A stretch of DNA of 64,000 nt, from the NCBI RefSeq assembly GCF_016862195.1, contig NZ_BOMM01000012.1, forward strand, positions 62,001 to 126,000, given 5' to 3'. Both the position numbers and the translations under genes were made by a program. The notes beneath the pieces are model-generated. The model saw nothing but the letters and a program-made list of their open reading frames with translations, made no database searches and was not told the origin of the DNA. Position 1 is the first letter of the stretch. Each line of letters opens with the position of its first letter. Positions 26,905 through 35,364 of the stretch are shown piece after piece. Origin of the DNA: Paractinoplanes ferrugineus (lineage in GTDB: Bacteria; Actinomycetota; Actinomycetes; Mycobacteriales; Micromonosporaceae).

Positions 26905-27228
26905 ATGCGTAACCTGTTCAAGCGCACACTTCTGGTGGCCCTGCTGGCCGGTGCCGGCGTCGCGGTAGCGGCCAGCCCGGCCTCGGCGAGCGCCCAGGGC
27001 TGCGGCCGGCTCTCGGTCACCTGGGGCCTCGGCGGCGGCGGAGCCTACTGGTGCCAGAAGGGCGACGGCTATTACCGCACCATGGTCTATTGCGCCACCA
27101 ACGTGCAGGGCACCTCGGGCGGCTCCTTCTACTACGGCCCGTGGATCCACACCGGTGACAGCAAGATCATCGGCAAGGTCTGCCCGAGCAAGAAGTACCT
27201 GATCGACATCGGCTACGACCTGGCCTGA
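26905..27228 (+). CDS. Small secreted cysteine-containing protein
   Basis: 107 residues from ATG 26905, four bases after GGGGGAA. Residues 1-30 are a clear Sec signal peptide (RNLFKRTLLVALLAGAGVAVA then SPASASA). The mature chain of about 77 residues is rich in Gly, Tyr and Trp and has four cysteines (GCGRL, YWCQK, VYCAT, KVCPS), enough for two disulfides. It resembles small exported proteins common in Micromonosporaceae and Streptomyces, but I cannot assign a family. A strong hairpin terminator follows the stop codon. Confidence 0.75.
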   Translation: MRNLFKRTLLVALLAGAGVAVAASPASASAQGCGRLSVTWGLGGGGAYWCQKGDGYYRTMVYCATNVQGTSGGSFYYGPWIHTGDSKIIGKVCPSKKYLIDIGYDLA

Positions 27229-27235
27229 CGACTCG

Positions 27236-27274
27236 ACGGGCGGGGCCGGGCCGATTCGCCCGGCCGCCGCCCGT
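27236..27274. terminator. Strong bidirectional hairpin terminator
   Basis: ACGGGCGG-GGCCGGGC and GCCCGGCC-(G)-CCGCCCGT form a stem of about 16 bp with one bulge and a six-base loop. It lies between the convergent secreted-protein gene and the GT-C gene and can serve both. No T-run follows on either side. Confidence 0.6.
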
Positions 27275-27282
27275 TCGATCGG

Positions 27283-29589
27283 TCAGCGCAGCTCGTACAC
27301 GGCCATCCGGCCGTTGTCGAACCGCAGGTCGGCCAGGCCCACCAGGAGCGGGCTCTCGGCCTTGCGGCGCCGATCGACGACCAGATAGCGGACGTGGTCG
27401 CGGTCCCGGAGGCGGTGCAGGCCGTCGGCGGTCGGGGCGTAGATGGCATCGTCGTTGCGCTTCAACTTCCTGGCGTCCCAGAACTGCCAGAGCCCGCTCG
27501 GGCTGGCCGCCAGCCGCGGCGCGAAGGCCCAGCCCTCGACGAGAACCGACCGCTCGGCATATCCGCTGAGCCAGAACGAGCGAGCATCCCGGCACCTGGG
27601 TGGCGGCTCGTCGGCCCAGCAGTGGACGTTGGTGGCCAGGACGTCGTCGGGATCGCTGTTCGCCCGCACCCACCGCGCGGCTTCGACCCGGGAGGCGGGC
27701 ACCGGCACCGAACCGTAGCTGCCCCCGTTGGGGTGTTCCCAGTTGCGGCGGGCCTCCATGATCAGGCCGGGCGCACCGGCCAGCAGCACCGCGGTCAGCA
27801 CGACCAGCGGGCCGCGCCCGGCCACTCCCGGGCGCCGCCGAACGGCCCACCAGCCGAGAGCACCGATCAGCCCGGCTCCGGCCAGGACGCCGGCCCACCC
27901 GAGAACCGGCAGGACCGGAGAGTACGACCGGCCGCTCGGTTCCGGTCCGGCCAGGAGCAGCGTGGCGGTCAACAGCACGATGACGAAGGCCGCGGCCCCG
28001 ACCCCGAGGACCGTGGTGGCCCGGCGCGTCAGCCGGGCGCGGTCGGCCACCATGACGTAGCCCCACGCCGACAGAAGCAGTCCGAACGGCAGCGAGGCAC
28101 GGTAGAACCAGGTCGCGTTGAAGGTCCCCAACAGCAGGTACAGCGCCGGACCCGACAGGGCACCGCCGAGCAGGAACCAGTGCACCGGTTCCAGCCGGAA
28201 GCGGCGCATCACCAGCAGCGGCACGATGCCGGCCAGGCGCAACTGCAGCGAGAGCAGCCAAGCCAGGAAGACCCCGGCCACGATCGTCGCCTGCTTGCCG
28301 CCGGACCGGCCCGCCTCCGGAACGGCCCAGAACCGGGAGAGTTCCTGCAGGGGATGCACGCCCAGCCCGTAGGTCTGACCACGGAAGATCACCACGGTGA
28401 CGAAGCCCAGGGCGGCCGTGACCACGACGCCGAGCGCCACCACCACCCACGGCACGCGACGCTTGCGCACCAAGGTCGCCACCCCGGCCAGGGCCAGGCC
28501 GGCCAGGGTCACCGGCAGGGAGCTGGCCTTGGCCGCGCTCGAGGCGAACGCGAAGAACACGGCCAGGACATACGCTCCCCGGCCCAGCGGCGGCACGAGC
28601 GAATCGTCGGCCGGCCGGCGCAGCGCGTCGCCGATCACCACGATCAGGGCGAGCAGCAACGCCCAGCTGTACGTCATCGACAGGCTCGGCCAGGTGATCC
28701 AGGCCACCTGCACACCGATGCTGATGCTGAACGGATGACTGAACTGGAACTCGCCGACCACCAGGAAGAGCATCGCCGCGACGACACCCGCGTACGGCCG
28801 GCCGGCCAGACGCCAACCGGCGACCGCGGTGAGCACGGCGGTCAACGCGATGATGGCCGGCACCATCAACCGCATCGTGACGACGGGCAGGTCGATGTGC
28901 CCGACCAGACTGACCATGGCGGCATGCACGAAGGCGAACCAGTGGTAGTTCAGCGGTTCCCCGGCCACCTGCGGCAGGTCGAGCGGGAAATGGTGCTTCG
29001 CCTCACCGGCCAGGGAGAGCTGGTAGGGCAGGTCGATGAACTGCCGGGTGTTCTCGGCATCGGGCAGGATCGGGTTCTCGCGGAAGAACGCGCCGTACAG
29101 ACAGCTGGTGAAGAAGACGATGACGGCCCCGACCGACCAGGACCACCCGAGCGGGACGGGCTGGTAGCCGCGCGGACGCCAGTGCGCGCGGAGCCGCGGC
29201 ACGATCAGGAAGGGGACAACCACCAGCAACGGCCAGGTCCAAACCACGGAACGCAGATCCAGTACGGAGTACGCCGCCCACGCGGGAAGTTCCAGCACCA
29301 GGCCTAGCGCCGTACCCATCGCGAGGTCTTCCACGAGGGTGTGCGGCCGGCGGCGCAGCGCCCGGAACACCAGCGTGCCCGGCAGCATGACGGCCAGCGT
29401 CGCGTAGGCGGTATAGCGGGCGATGTCCAGCAGGTCCGTGTGCGCCACCGCAAGAATCGCCGTGACCAGCAGGAATGTCACCGCGGCGGGCAGCCAGCGG
29501 AGCGGGTGGGCCGGCCGGTGGCCGGTCTCGCTGTCCGTTCGGCCACCGGCGCTTTCGGCCTGCGTGGCGTGGATCAGGTCACTGCTCAT
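27283..29589 (-). CDS. Multi-pass membrane GT-C-like glycosyltransferase
   Basis: 768 residues from ATG 29589, overlapping the GT2 stop (ATGA). About 13 hydrophobic segments are distributed between residues 30 and 600, followed by a soluble C-terminal domain of about 150 residues. The first large extracytoplasmic loop has FFRENPILPDAENTRQF, with acidic residues where GT-C enzymes hold catalytic Asp/Glu, and GEPLNYHWFAFVHA follows. GT-C proteins transfer sugars from polyprenyl-phosphate donors outside the membrane. The preceding GT2 gene encodes the kind of enzyme that makes such donors. The acceptor is unknown. Confidence 0.75.
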   Translation of the reverse strand: MSSDLIHATQAESAGGRTDSETGHRPAHPLRWLPAAVTFLLVTAILAVAHTDLLDIARYTAYATLAVMLPGTLVFRALRRRPHTLVEDLAMGTALGLVLELPAWAAYSVLDLRSVVWTWPLLVVVPFLIVPRLRAHWRPRGYQPVPLGWSWSVGAVIVFFTSCLYGAFFRENPILPDAENTRQFIDLPYQLSLAGEAKHHFPLDLPQVAGEPLNYHWFAFVHAAMVSLVGHIDLPVVTMRLMVPAIIALTAVLTAVAGWRLAGRPYAGVVAAMLFLVVGEFQFSHPFSISIGVQVAWITWPSLSMTYSWALLLALIVVIGDALRRPADDSLVPPLGRGAYVLAVFFAFASSAAKASSLPVTLAGLALAGVATLVRKRRVPWVVVALGVVVTAALGFVTVVIFRGQTYGLGVHPLQELSRFWAVPEAGRSGGKQATIVAGVFLAWLLSLQLRLAGIVPLLVMRRFRLEPVHWFLLGGALSGPALYLLLGTFNATWFYRASLPFGLLLSAWGYVMVADRARLTRRATTVLGVGAAAFVIVLLTATLLLAGPEPSGRSYSPVLPVLGWAGVLAGAGLIGALGWWAVRRRPGVAGRGPLVVLTAVLLAGAPGLIMEARRNWEHPNGGSYGSVPVPASRVEAARWVRANSDPDDVLATNVHCWADEPPPRCRDARSFWLSGYAERSVLVEGWAFAPRLAASPSGLWQFWDARKLKRNDDAIYAPTADGLHRLRDRDHVRYLVVDRRRKAESPLLVGLADLRFDNGRMAVYELR

Positions 29590-30566
29590 CGGCCGGCGTT
29601 CCTGACCAGCCCGTCGTCTTCCGCCGCCAGAGCGGCGGAGTCCGAGGCGATGAAGTAGGGCGGCCGGTTCTGCACCGCGGTGTAGACCCGGCCCACGTAC
29701 TCCCCGAGCAGACCGAGGCAGAGCAACTGGACCGCGCCGATGAACAGCGTCGCGACGAACAGCGACGACCAGCCCGGCACGGTGTGCCCGCTCAGGTAGA
29801 CGACCATGGTCATCACGAGCAGCAGGGCGCACAGCCCGACCCCGCCCACCCCCAGCCAGGTGGCCAGGCGCAGTGGCGCGGCCGAGAAGCTGGTCACGCT
29901 GTCGACCGCGAGCAGCAGCATCTTGCGCAACGGGTATTTGGTCTGTCCGGCGGCTCGTTCGGCGCGGGTATAGGTGACCTGGCCGCTGGGAAAACCGATC
30001 CACGGCACCATCAGCCGCAGCACCGGCGCTCGCTCCGGCAGTTCGCGAAGAGCCTCCACAGTGGAACGGCTCAGGAGCCGGAAGTCGCCGGCGTGCCGGG
30101 GGACGTTCTTCCCGACCAGGCGGCGGATCAGGTCGTAATAGGCCCCGGCCGTCCAGCGTTTGAACCGGTTGTCGGTGCTCCGGTCGGTGCGAACGCCGTA
30201 CACGATGTCGAGGTTCTCGGTCCGGGCCAGCCGGAGCATCTCCGGAATCTTCTCCGGCGGATCTTGCAGGTCGGCGTCGATGCTCGCCACGTACTCACCA
30301 CGGGACCGGAACAGGCCCGCGCTCAGGGCCGCCTGATGCCCGCTGTTGCGCCGCAGTCGCACGATCCGCAGTTCCGGCCACAGCCGGGCGAGACCGATCA
30401 GGACCGCCGCGGAGCCGTCACTGCTGCCGTCGTCGACGGCGACCACCTCGTACGGCTCCCGCAGCTCGTCGAGAACCGGCCGCAGGCGCTCGACCAGCAG
30501 CGGTAACACTGCCTCTTCGTTGTAGATCGGCACGACGACGGACAGCGTCAGCGACAAGGGGCCCAC
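29586..30566 (-). CDS. Polyprenyl-phosphate glycosyltransferase, GT2 (ArnC/GtrB/DPM-like)
   Basis: 326 residues from GTG 30566, five to six bases after AGGAG. The GT2 catalytic domain has LSVVVPIYNEEAVLP, VVAVDDGSSDGSA and SIDADLQDPPEKIPEM (the DxD-type metal site), then AGDFRLLSR. Two C-terminal membrane helices (LRLATWLGVGGVGLCALLLVM; LFIGAVQLLCLGLLGEYVGRVY) and the motif YVGRVYTAVQNRPPYFI are typical of enzymes that load a sugar onto undecaprenyl or decaprenyl phosphate on the cytoplasmic side. It feeds the GT-C protein encoded by the overlapping downstream gene. Confidence 0.92.
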   Translation of the reverse strand: MGPLSLTLSVVVPIYNEEAVLPLLVERLRPVLDELREPYEVVAVDDGSSDGSAAVLIGLARLWPELRIVRLRRNSGHQAALSAGLFRSRGEYVASIDADLQDPPEKIPEMLRLARTENLDIVYGVRTDRSTDNRFKRWTAGAYYDLIRRLVGKNVPRHAGDFRLLSRSTVEALRELPERAPVLRLMVPWIGFPSGQVTYTRAERAAGQTKYPLRKMLLLAVDSVTSFSAAPLRLATWLGVGGVGLCALLLVMTMVVYLSGHTVPGWSSLFVATLFIGAVQLLCLGLLGEYVGRVYTAVQNRPPYFIASDSAALAAEDDGLVRNAGR

Positions 30567-30618
30567 GAGAACTCCTGATCTCCTTGCAGAAAAGCGGGGA
30601 AGCGGAAAAACGGAATCG

Positions 30619-31791
30619 TCACCGCCGCACCAGAAGCCTCCGAGCGGGCTTCTCGATGCCGGCGTGGAGCAGCCAGGCCGCCGCCACCGAGATGCTGAAC
30701 GTCATGAGGGTCAGCGCCGCCGCGGGCACGGCGTGCAGCTTCGGATGCGAGCCGATGAACGGGTCCAGTTCCAGGACCCGGATGACGAGTAGATGAATCA
30801 GGTAGAAGGCGAACGAGAGCTCGCCGAGCTTGACCAGGGTCGGCCGGGACCAGATCAGGCGCCGGCCGCGGATGTCGCAAACCGCCGCGGCCACCAGGAT
30901 CAGACCGAAGCCGGCCGCCGTGTACGAGGCCGAGTGGATGACATCGGCTTCTTCCGGGATGTTGTAGTAGCCGATGAAGGTCACCACTACCGCGCCGAGG
31001 CCGAGCAGCCGGGTGTGCCGCCGCAGCTGATCGTGCGTCAACCACACGAACCGGGCCAGCGCCACACCGAGCAGGAACTCGGGGAACCGGCCCAGCGGGT
31101 TCCAGTGCCAAAACCACAGGACGTCCTGCTCGGCGGCGAACCGCAGGGACAGCACCGGACCCACCATGACGACGATCAGCGAGACGCCCGCCAGCAGCAG
31201 CGCGCCGCCCGCCCGCAGCCTGCTCACCAGGCCGGCGAACAGCGGGAACAGCAGATAGAAGAACGCCTCACAGGCAAGCGTCCAGCTGACCGTGTTCAAG
31301 CTCTGGAAGAAGGTCACGTCCTGGACCCAGGTGTGGGTGAGCGTCAGGTTCGACAGGATCACCGACGCGGTGGGGAACTCCTTGGGCTTGCAAGTCGCCA
31401 CGAACAGCAGCGCGAGCACGGCCGTGGCCAGATGCAGCGGGTAGACCCGGGCGAAACGCCTGTACCAGAACCGGCCCGGCCGGGTCCGCGGTGACGACCA
31501 CATCAGCACGAAGCCGGACAGGATGAAGAAGAACGACACCCCCACGATCCCCGGCTCGAACGCCCTGTCGATGAGGTCCCGCGCGTCGCCCTTACCGAAG
31601 TACTCGATGACGTGCAGGTGGAACGCGAAGACAAGCAGCGCGGCCAGCCACCGCAGCCCGGTCAGCGACGGCAGGTTCGTCCGCGAGTCCACCACCGGCC
31701 CCACGATCGGAATCGGCTGAGTGACGAGCTCGTCGGACGAAAGTGCCACTGTGGACGGATCACGCTGGCTGGTGAGGGCCGAGTCGCTCAT
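30619..31791 (-). CDS. Acyltransferase 3 family membrane O-acyltransferase
   Basis: 390 residues from ATG 31791. After about 45 polar residues the Acyl_transf_3 domain begins with LPSLTGLRWLAALLVFAFHLHVIEY, containing the conserved RxxAxxxVxxxH-type first helix, then VGVSFFFILSGFVLMW and RRFARVYPLH, the other two family signatures. About ten membrane helices are expected. Such enzymes move acetyl or other acyl groups onto extracytoplasmic sugars, antibiotics or peptidoglycan. The gene lies 52 bases upstream of the GT2-GT-C pair in the same direction, suggesting that the three modify one surface glycan. Confidence 0.92.
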   Translation of the reverse strand: MSDSALTSQRDPSTVALSSDELVTQPIPIVGPVVDSRTNLPSLTGLRWLAALLVFAFHLHVIEYFGKGDARDLIDRAFEPGIVGVSFFFILSGFVLMWSSPRTRPGRFWYRRFARVYPLHLATAVLALLFVATCKPKEFPTASVILSNLTLTHTWVQDVTFFQSLNTVSWTLACEAFFYLLFPLFAGLVSRLRAGGALLLAGVSLIVVMVGPVLSLRFAAEQDVLWFWHWNPLGRFPEFLLGVALARFVWLTHDQLRRHTRLLGLGAVVVTFIGYYNIPEEADVIHSASYTAAGFGLILVAAAVCDIRGRRLIWSRPTLVKLGELSFAFYLIHLLVIRVLELDPFIGSHPKLHAVPAAALTLMTFSISVAAAWLLHAGIEKPARRLLVRR

Positions 31792-32004
31792 GGACGGTTG
31801 CCCCGGGAACGATGAAGTGAATGCGGCAAGCGTCCGAATGTCGGCGGCAGAGCGGCACCGTCTTCGACATCGATAATCGCGAGCACGGTGCAACTTACCG
31901 CATCGATGCCGAGTGCCGCCGCCCCGAACCCCCGGTCGTCAGCCCTTGAGGAGCCGGCGCGCCAGCACTGGCGACATGGTGCTCTTGAGCGGTCGCGGCG
32001 GTGA
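31792..32004. other. Non-coding/decayed stretch upstream of the acyltransferase gene
   Basis: No convincing gene is seen. It includes the acyltransferase leader. A 29-codon minus-strand frame (ATG near 32027, stop at 31939) ends in LARRLLKG, resembling the ARQLLKG end of the acyl-CoA dehydrogenase encoded at 32592, and may be a worn partial copy or a coincidence. Base composition is slightly less GC-rich than the flanks. Confidence 0.3.
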
Positions 32005-32513
32005 TGCCCCACCGAAGGACTTGCTCATGTCACGAGAACCGGCTACACCCACTACTGGATCGAACCCGACCGGAAACTCCAGCCTTCGGCAGTACCGCAG
32101 CAGGCGGCTGAAGATGCACACCAAGCACCACGCCGCCGAAGCCTGGCCGCACGGACCCAGCCTTTGCACGACCGGGAAGTCGTCGACGGGACGACCGTTC
32201 AGGATCTGGATGACGAGGCGCCGCGCCGCACCCTACGCAGAATCCGCAACAGTGCTTTCCACACGCGCCGCTGGATCGCGGGACTCGCGGCGCACCTGCC
32301 CACCCCAGCACATCAGATCGCCGTGCCGATGCTGCGTGAGCATTACCTGACCAACGAAATGCTCAGGCAAGCGAACTGGCCGAGATGACGGGACTGTCCC
32401 GACGAGCAGTCCTGAACCACCTGCGCAGGATGCTGGCATCCGGAACCATCGACGCCATCGGGCCCACCAGGAGCCCGAAGCGCCGGTATCGGTGGATCGG
32501 GGAAGTCGACTGA
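32005..32513 (+). pseudogene. Frameshifted remnant ending in a winged-helix domain
   Basis: One frame is open from 32005 to TGA 32386-32388 and reads through TGYTHYWIEPD, LRRIRNSAFHTRRWIAGL and MLREHYLTNEMLRQ. After a single-base shift near 32370 the next frame continues the expected helix-turn-helix (ELAEMTGLSRRAVLNHLRRML, ASGTIDAIGP, SPKRRYRWIGEVD) to TGA 32511-32513. YLTNxxLRQ...AELTGLSRRxVxxHLRRL is a common winged-helix layout, so the two halves most likely belonged to one regulator or ATP-binding protein. No good start codon or ribosome site is present. The parent family is unidentified. Confidence 0.45.
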
Positions 32514-32591
32514 TCTTGATTGCGAGCGACCCCACGACAACTCTGCACCGAGACAATGCCGTACCACTTGACCTGCGGTTACTTGCTTATC

Positions 32592-33746
32592 TCAGCCTTT
32601 CAGAAGCTGGCGCGCCATCACGATGCGCTGCACCTGGTTCGTACCCTCGTAGATCTGGGTGATCTTGGCGTCCCGCATCATTCGCTCGACCGGATAGTCG
32701 CGGGTGTAGCCGTACCCGCCGAGAATCTGGACCGCGTCGGTGGTGATCTCCATGGCGGCGTCGGAGGCGAAGCACTTCGCCGCCGCGCCGAAGTAGGTCA
32801 GGTCGGCGTCGCCGCGCTCGCTCTTGCCGGCGGCCGCGTAGGTGAGCTGGCGGGCCGCCTCGAGCTTCATGCCCATGTCGGCCAGCATGAACTGCAGGCC
32901 CTGGAAGTCGGCGATCGGCTTGCCGAACTGCTTGCGCTCCTTGGCGTAGGAGAGGGCGAAGTCGAGAGCGCCCTGGGCGATGCCGATGGCCTGGGCGGCG
33001 ATGGTGACCCGGGTGTGGTCGAGGGTCTGCATGGCGGTGGCGAACCCGGTGCCCTCATCGCCGATCATCCGGTCGGCCGGGATGCGTACGTTGTCGAAGT
33101 AGACCTCGCGGGTCGGCGAGCCCTTGATGCCGAGCTTCTTCTCGGGTGCGCCGAACGAGACGCCCTCGTCGGACTTCTCGACGACGAAGGCGGAGATCCC
33201 GCGGGAGCGGGCGCTCGGGTCGGTCACCGCGAAGACGGTGTAGAACTCGGAGACGCCGGCGTTGGTGATCCATCGCTTGACGCCGTTGAGCACCCAGAAG
33301 TCGCCGTCGCGGACCGCGCGGGTGGTCATCGAGGCGGCGTCGGAGCCGGCCTCGGGCTCGGACAGGCAGTAGGAGAACATCGCCTCGCCGGAGGCGACCT
33401 TCGGCAGGTAGCGCTCCTTCAGCGAGGCGGAGCCCGACAGGATGAGCGGCATCGTGCCGAGCTTGTTGACCGCCGGGATCAGTGACGACGACGCACACGC
33501 GCGCGCCACTTCCTCGATCACGATCGCGGTGGCCAGCGCGTCGGCACCGGCGCCGCCGTATTCGACCGGGATGTGCGGGGCGTGGAAATCCGACGAACGC
33601 AGGGCGTCGTAGGACGCCTTGGGGAACTCGCCGGTCTCGTCGGCCTCGGCCGCGTGGGGTGCCACTCGGGCGTCGCAGATCTCACGCACGGCGGCACGGA
33701 TGGTCTCGTGGTCCTCCGGCAGCCGGTAGACATCGAACTCAGACAT
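32592..33746 (-). CDS. Acyl-CoA dehydrogenase (FadE25-like)
   Basis: 384 residues from ATG 33746. All acyl-CoA dehydrogenase motifs are present: YGGAGADALATAIVIEEVAR, FSYCLSEPEAGSDAASM (FAD/substrate loop), WITNAGVSEFYTVFAVTD, RVTIAAQAIGIAQGALDFAL, QILGGYGYTRDYPVERMMRDAKI and the catalytic glutamate in IYEGTNQVQR. It oxidises an acyl-CoA to the 2-enoyl-CoA with FAD. Similar genes lie near purE/purK in mycobacteria (fadE25), as here. It is divergent from the UDP-glucose dehydrogenase gene. The chain length preference is not predictable. Confidence 0.95.
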   Translation of the reverse strand: MSEFDVYRLPEDHETIRAAVREICDARVAPHAAEADETGEFPKASYDALRSSDFHAPHIPVEYGGAGADALATAIVIEEVARACASSSLIPAVNKLGTMPLILSGSASLKERYLPKVASGEAMFSYCLSEPEAGSDAASMTTRAVRDGDFWVLNGVKRWITNAGVSEFYTVFAVTDPSARSRGISAFVVEKSDEGVSFGAPEKKLGIKGSPTREVYFDNVRIPADRMIGDEGTGFATAMQTLDHTRVTIAAQAIGIAQGALDFALSYAKERKQFGKPIADFQGLQFMLADMGMKLEAARQLTYAAAGKSERGDADLTYFGAAAKCFASDAAMEITTDAVQILGGYGYTRDYPVERMMRDAKITQIYEGTNQVQRIVMARQLLKG

Positions 33747-33835
33747 GACGTGGCCCTTTCGCCTCGGCGGTTCCCCGCCGCAATGTTACTGGCGCGTAGC
33801 GCTCGCTCACCAGGGGCTCGATCGTTGAACGCGAT

Positions 33836-35203
33836 GTGACACTTCCCCGCCTGGCGTTCCTCGGCACCGGCTATCTCGGCGCCACTTACGCGATCTGCTT
33901 CGCCGAGCTCGGTTACGAGGTGCTCGGCGTCGACGTGGACGAGGTCAAGATCGCGACGCTCGGTTCCGGCCGGGTGCCGTTCCACGAGCCGGGACTCGAC
34001 GATCTGCTGCGCCGCAACCTGGCCGCCGGGCGGTTGCGCTTCACCACCTCCTTCGAGGACGCCGCCGGCTTCGCCGACGTGCATTTCATCTGCGTGGGGA
34101 CGCCCCAGCGCTCGGACGGCATGAGCGCTGATCTGACGTACGTGGAAAGCGCCGTCACCGAACTCGCCCCGCTGTTGCGCCGCCGGGCCTTGATCGTCGG
34201 GAAGTCGACCGTGCCGGTGGGCACGGCGACGTGGGTGGAACAGCTGGTGGCCAAGCACGCCGACCCCCGGCTGGGGGTCGAGGTGGCCTGGTCACCGGAG
34301 TTCCTCCAGGAGGGGTACGCGGTGGAGGACGTGCTGCGCCCCGACCGGATCGTCGCCGGCATCCGCTCGGCCTGGGCGAACGAGGTGTTCCGCGCCGCCC
34401 ACAAGGGTGTCTTCGACCTGGCCGCCACCGAGGATCGCGACGTTCCGCTGGTGGTCACCGATTTCGCGACGGCCGAGCTGGTGAAGGTGGCCGCGAACGC
34501 GTTCCTGGCCACCAAGATCAGCTTCATCAACGCGATGGCCGAGGTCTGCGAGGTGGCCGGCGCCGACGTCACCCAGCTGGCCCGGGCGATCGGCTACGAC
34601 CCCCGGATCGGCAACCGGTTCCTGCAGGCCGGGCTCGGCTTCGGCGGCGGCTGCCTGCCCAAGGACATCCGGGCCTTCCAGGCGCGGGCCCAGGAGCTGG
34701 GCGCGGGCGAGGCGCTGCGCTTCCTGCACGAGGTCGACCTGATCAACACCCGGCGTCGGGGCCGGGTCCTGCAAATGGCGGCTGACCTGCTGGAACGGCC
34801 GGTCGGCCCGGCCGGTCCGGACCTTTCCGGCACGCGGATCGCGGTGCTGGGCGCGGCCTTCAAACCGAATTCCGATGACGTCCGCGACGCGCCCGCTCTC
34901 GCCGCCGCCGCCGCACTGGCCGCGGCCGGCGCGGACGTCCACGTCTACGACCCGCAGGCCATGGCGAACGCCCGCCGCGCGCAGCCGGGGCTCGAGTTCG
35001 CCGCGACGATGTCAGCGGCGGTGAGTGGCGTCGAGCTTGTGGTCATCGCCACCGAGTGGGCCGAGTTCCGCAACGCCGACCCGCTCGCGCTCGGCGAGCT
35101 GGTGGCCGCCCGGCGCGTCATCGACGGGCGGAACTGCCTGGACCCGGCCCAGTGGGCGCGCGCCGGATGGACCTATCGGGGGATGGGCCGCCCACCCGCC
35201 TGA
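33836..35203 (+). CDS. ugd: UDP-glucose/GDP-mannose-type 6-dehydrogenase
   Basis: 455 residues from GTG 33836; no close ribosome binding site is evident. The Rossmann start LAFLGTGYLGATYAICFAELGYEVLGVD binds NAD, CVGTPQRSDGMSADLTYV and EFLQEGYAVEDVLRPDRIVAG are typical, and the catalytic cysteine lies in GLGFGGGCLPKDIRAF (GGxC-x-PKD). The C-terminal domain has VLGAAFKPNSDDVRDAP. The enzyme oxidises a UDP-sugar (most likely UDP-glucose to UDP-glucuronate) in two NAD-dependent steps, supplying envelope or natural-product glycosylation. Confidence 0.93.
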   Translation: MTLPRLAFLGTGYLGATYAICFAELGYEVLGVDVDEVKIATLGSGRVPFHEPGLDDLLRRNLAAGRLRFTTSFEDAAGFADVHFICVGTPQRSDGMSADLTYVESAVTELAPLLRRRALIVGKSTVPVGTATWVEQLVAKHADPRLGVEVAWSPEFLQEGYAVEDVLRPDRIVAGIRSAWANEVFRAAHKGVFDLAATEDRDVPLVVTDFATAELVKVAANAFLATKISFINAMAEVCEVAGADVTQLARAIGYDPRIGNRFLQAGLGFGGGCLPKDIRAFQARAQELGAGEALRFLHEVDLINTRRRGRVLQMAADLLERPVGPAGPDLSGTRIAVLGAAFKPNSDDVRDAPALAAAAALAAAGADVHVYDPQAMANARRAQPGLEFAATMSAAVSGVELVVIATEWAEFRNADPLALGELVAARRVIDGRNCLDPAQWARAGWTYRGMGRPPA

Positions 35204-35364
35204 GAAAGGTCGGCGGCGTTTCGCGCCCGTTTCCATAGATCTCCGCCCTACTGAGCCTGTTCTAATGAGGTGTCGTACCGGCATGCTCTAGTTGTCCCCG
35301 GTTGAGTCGTCTGGGTGGGCCGGAGCCGCCGGCCGGGGGGCAAGCCGGGGGTCGAGGGGGTGCC

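Noticed and set aside
31939..32029. A 29-codon minus-strand frame ending in LARRLLKG considered as a peptide gene
   Set aside because: No good ribosome site, no leader or core-peptide pattern, and it lies in decayed DNA.
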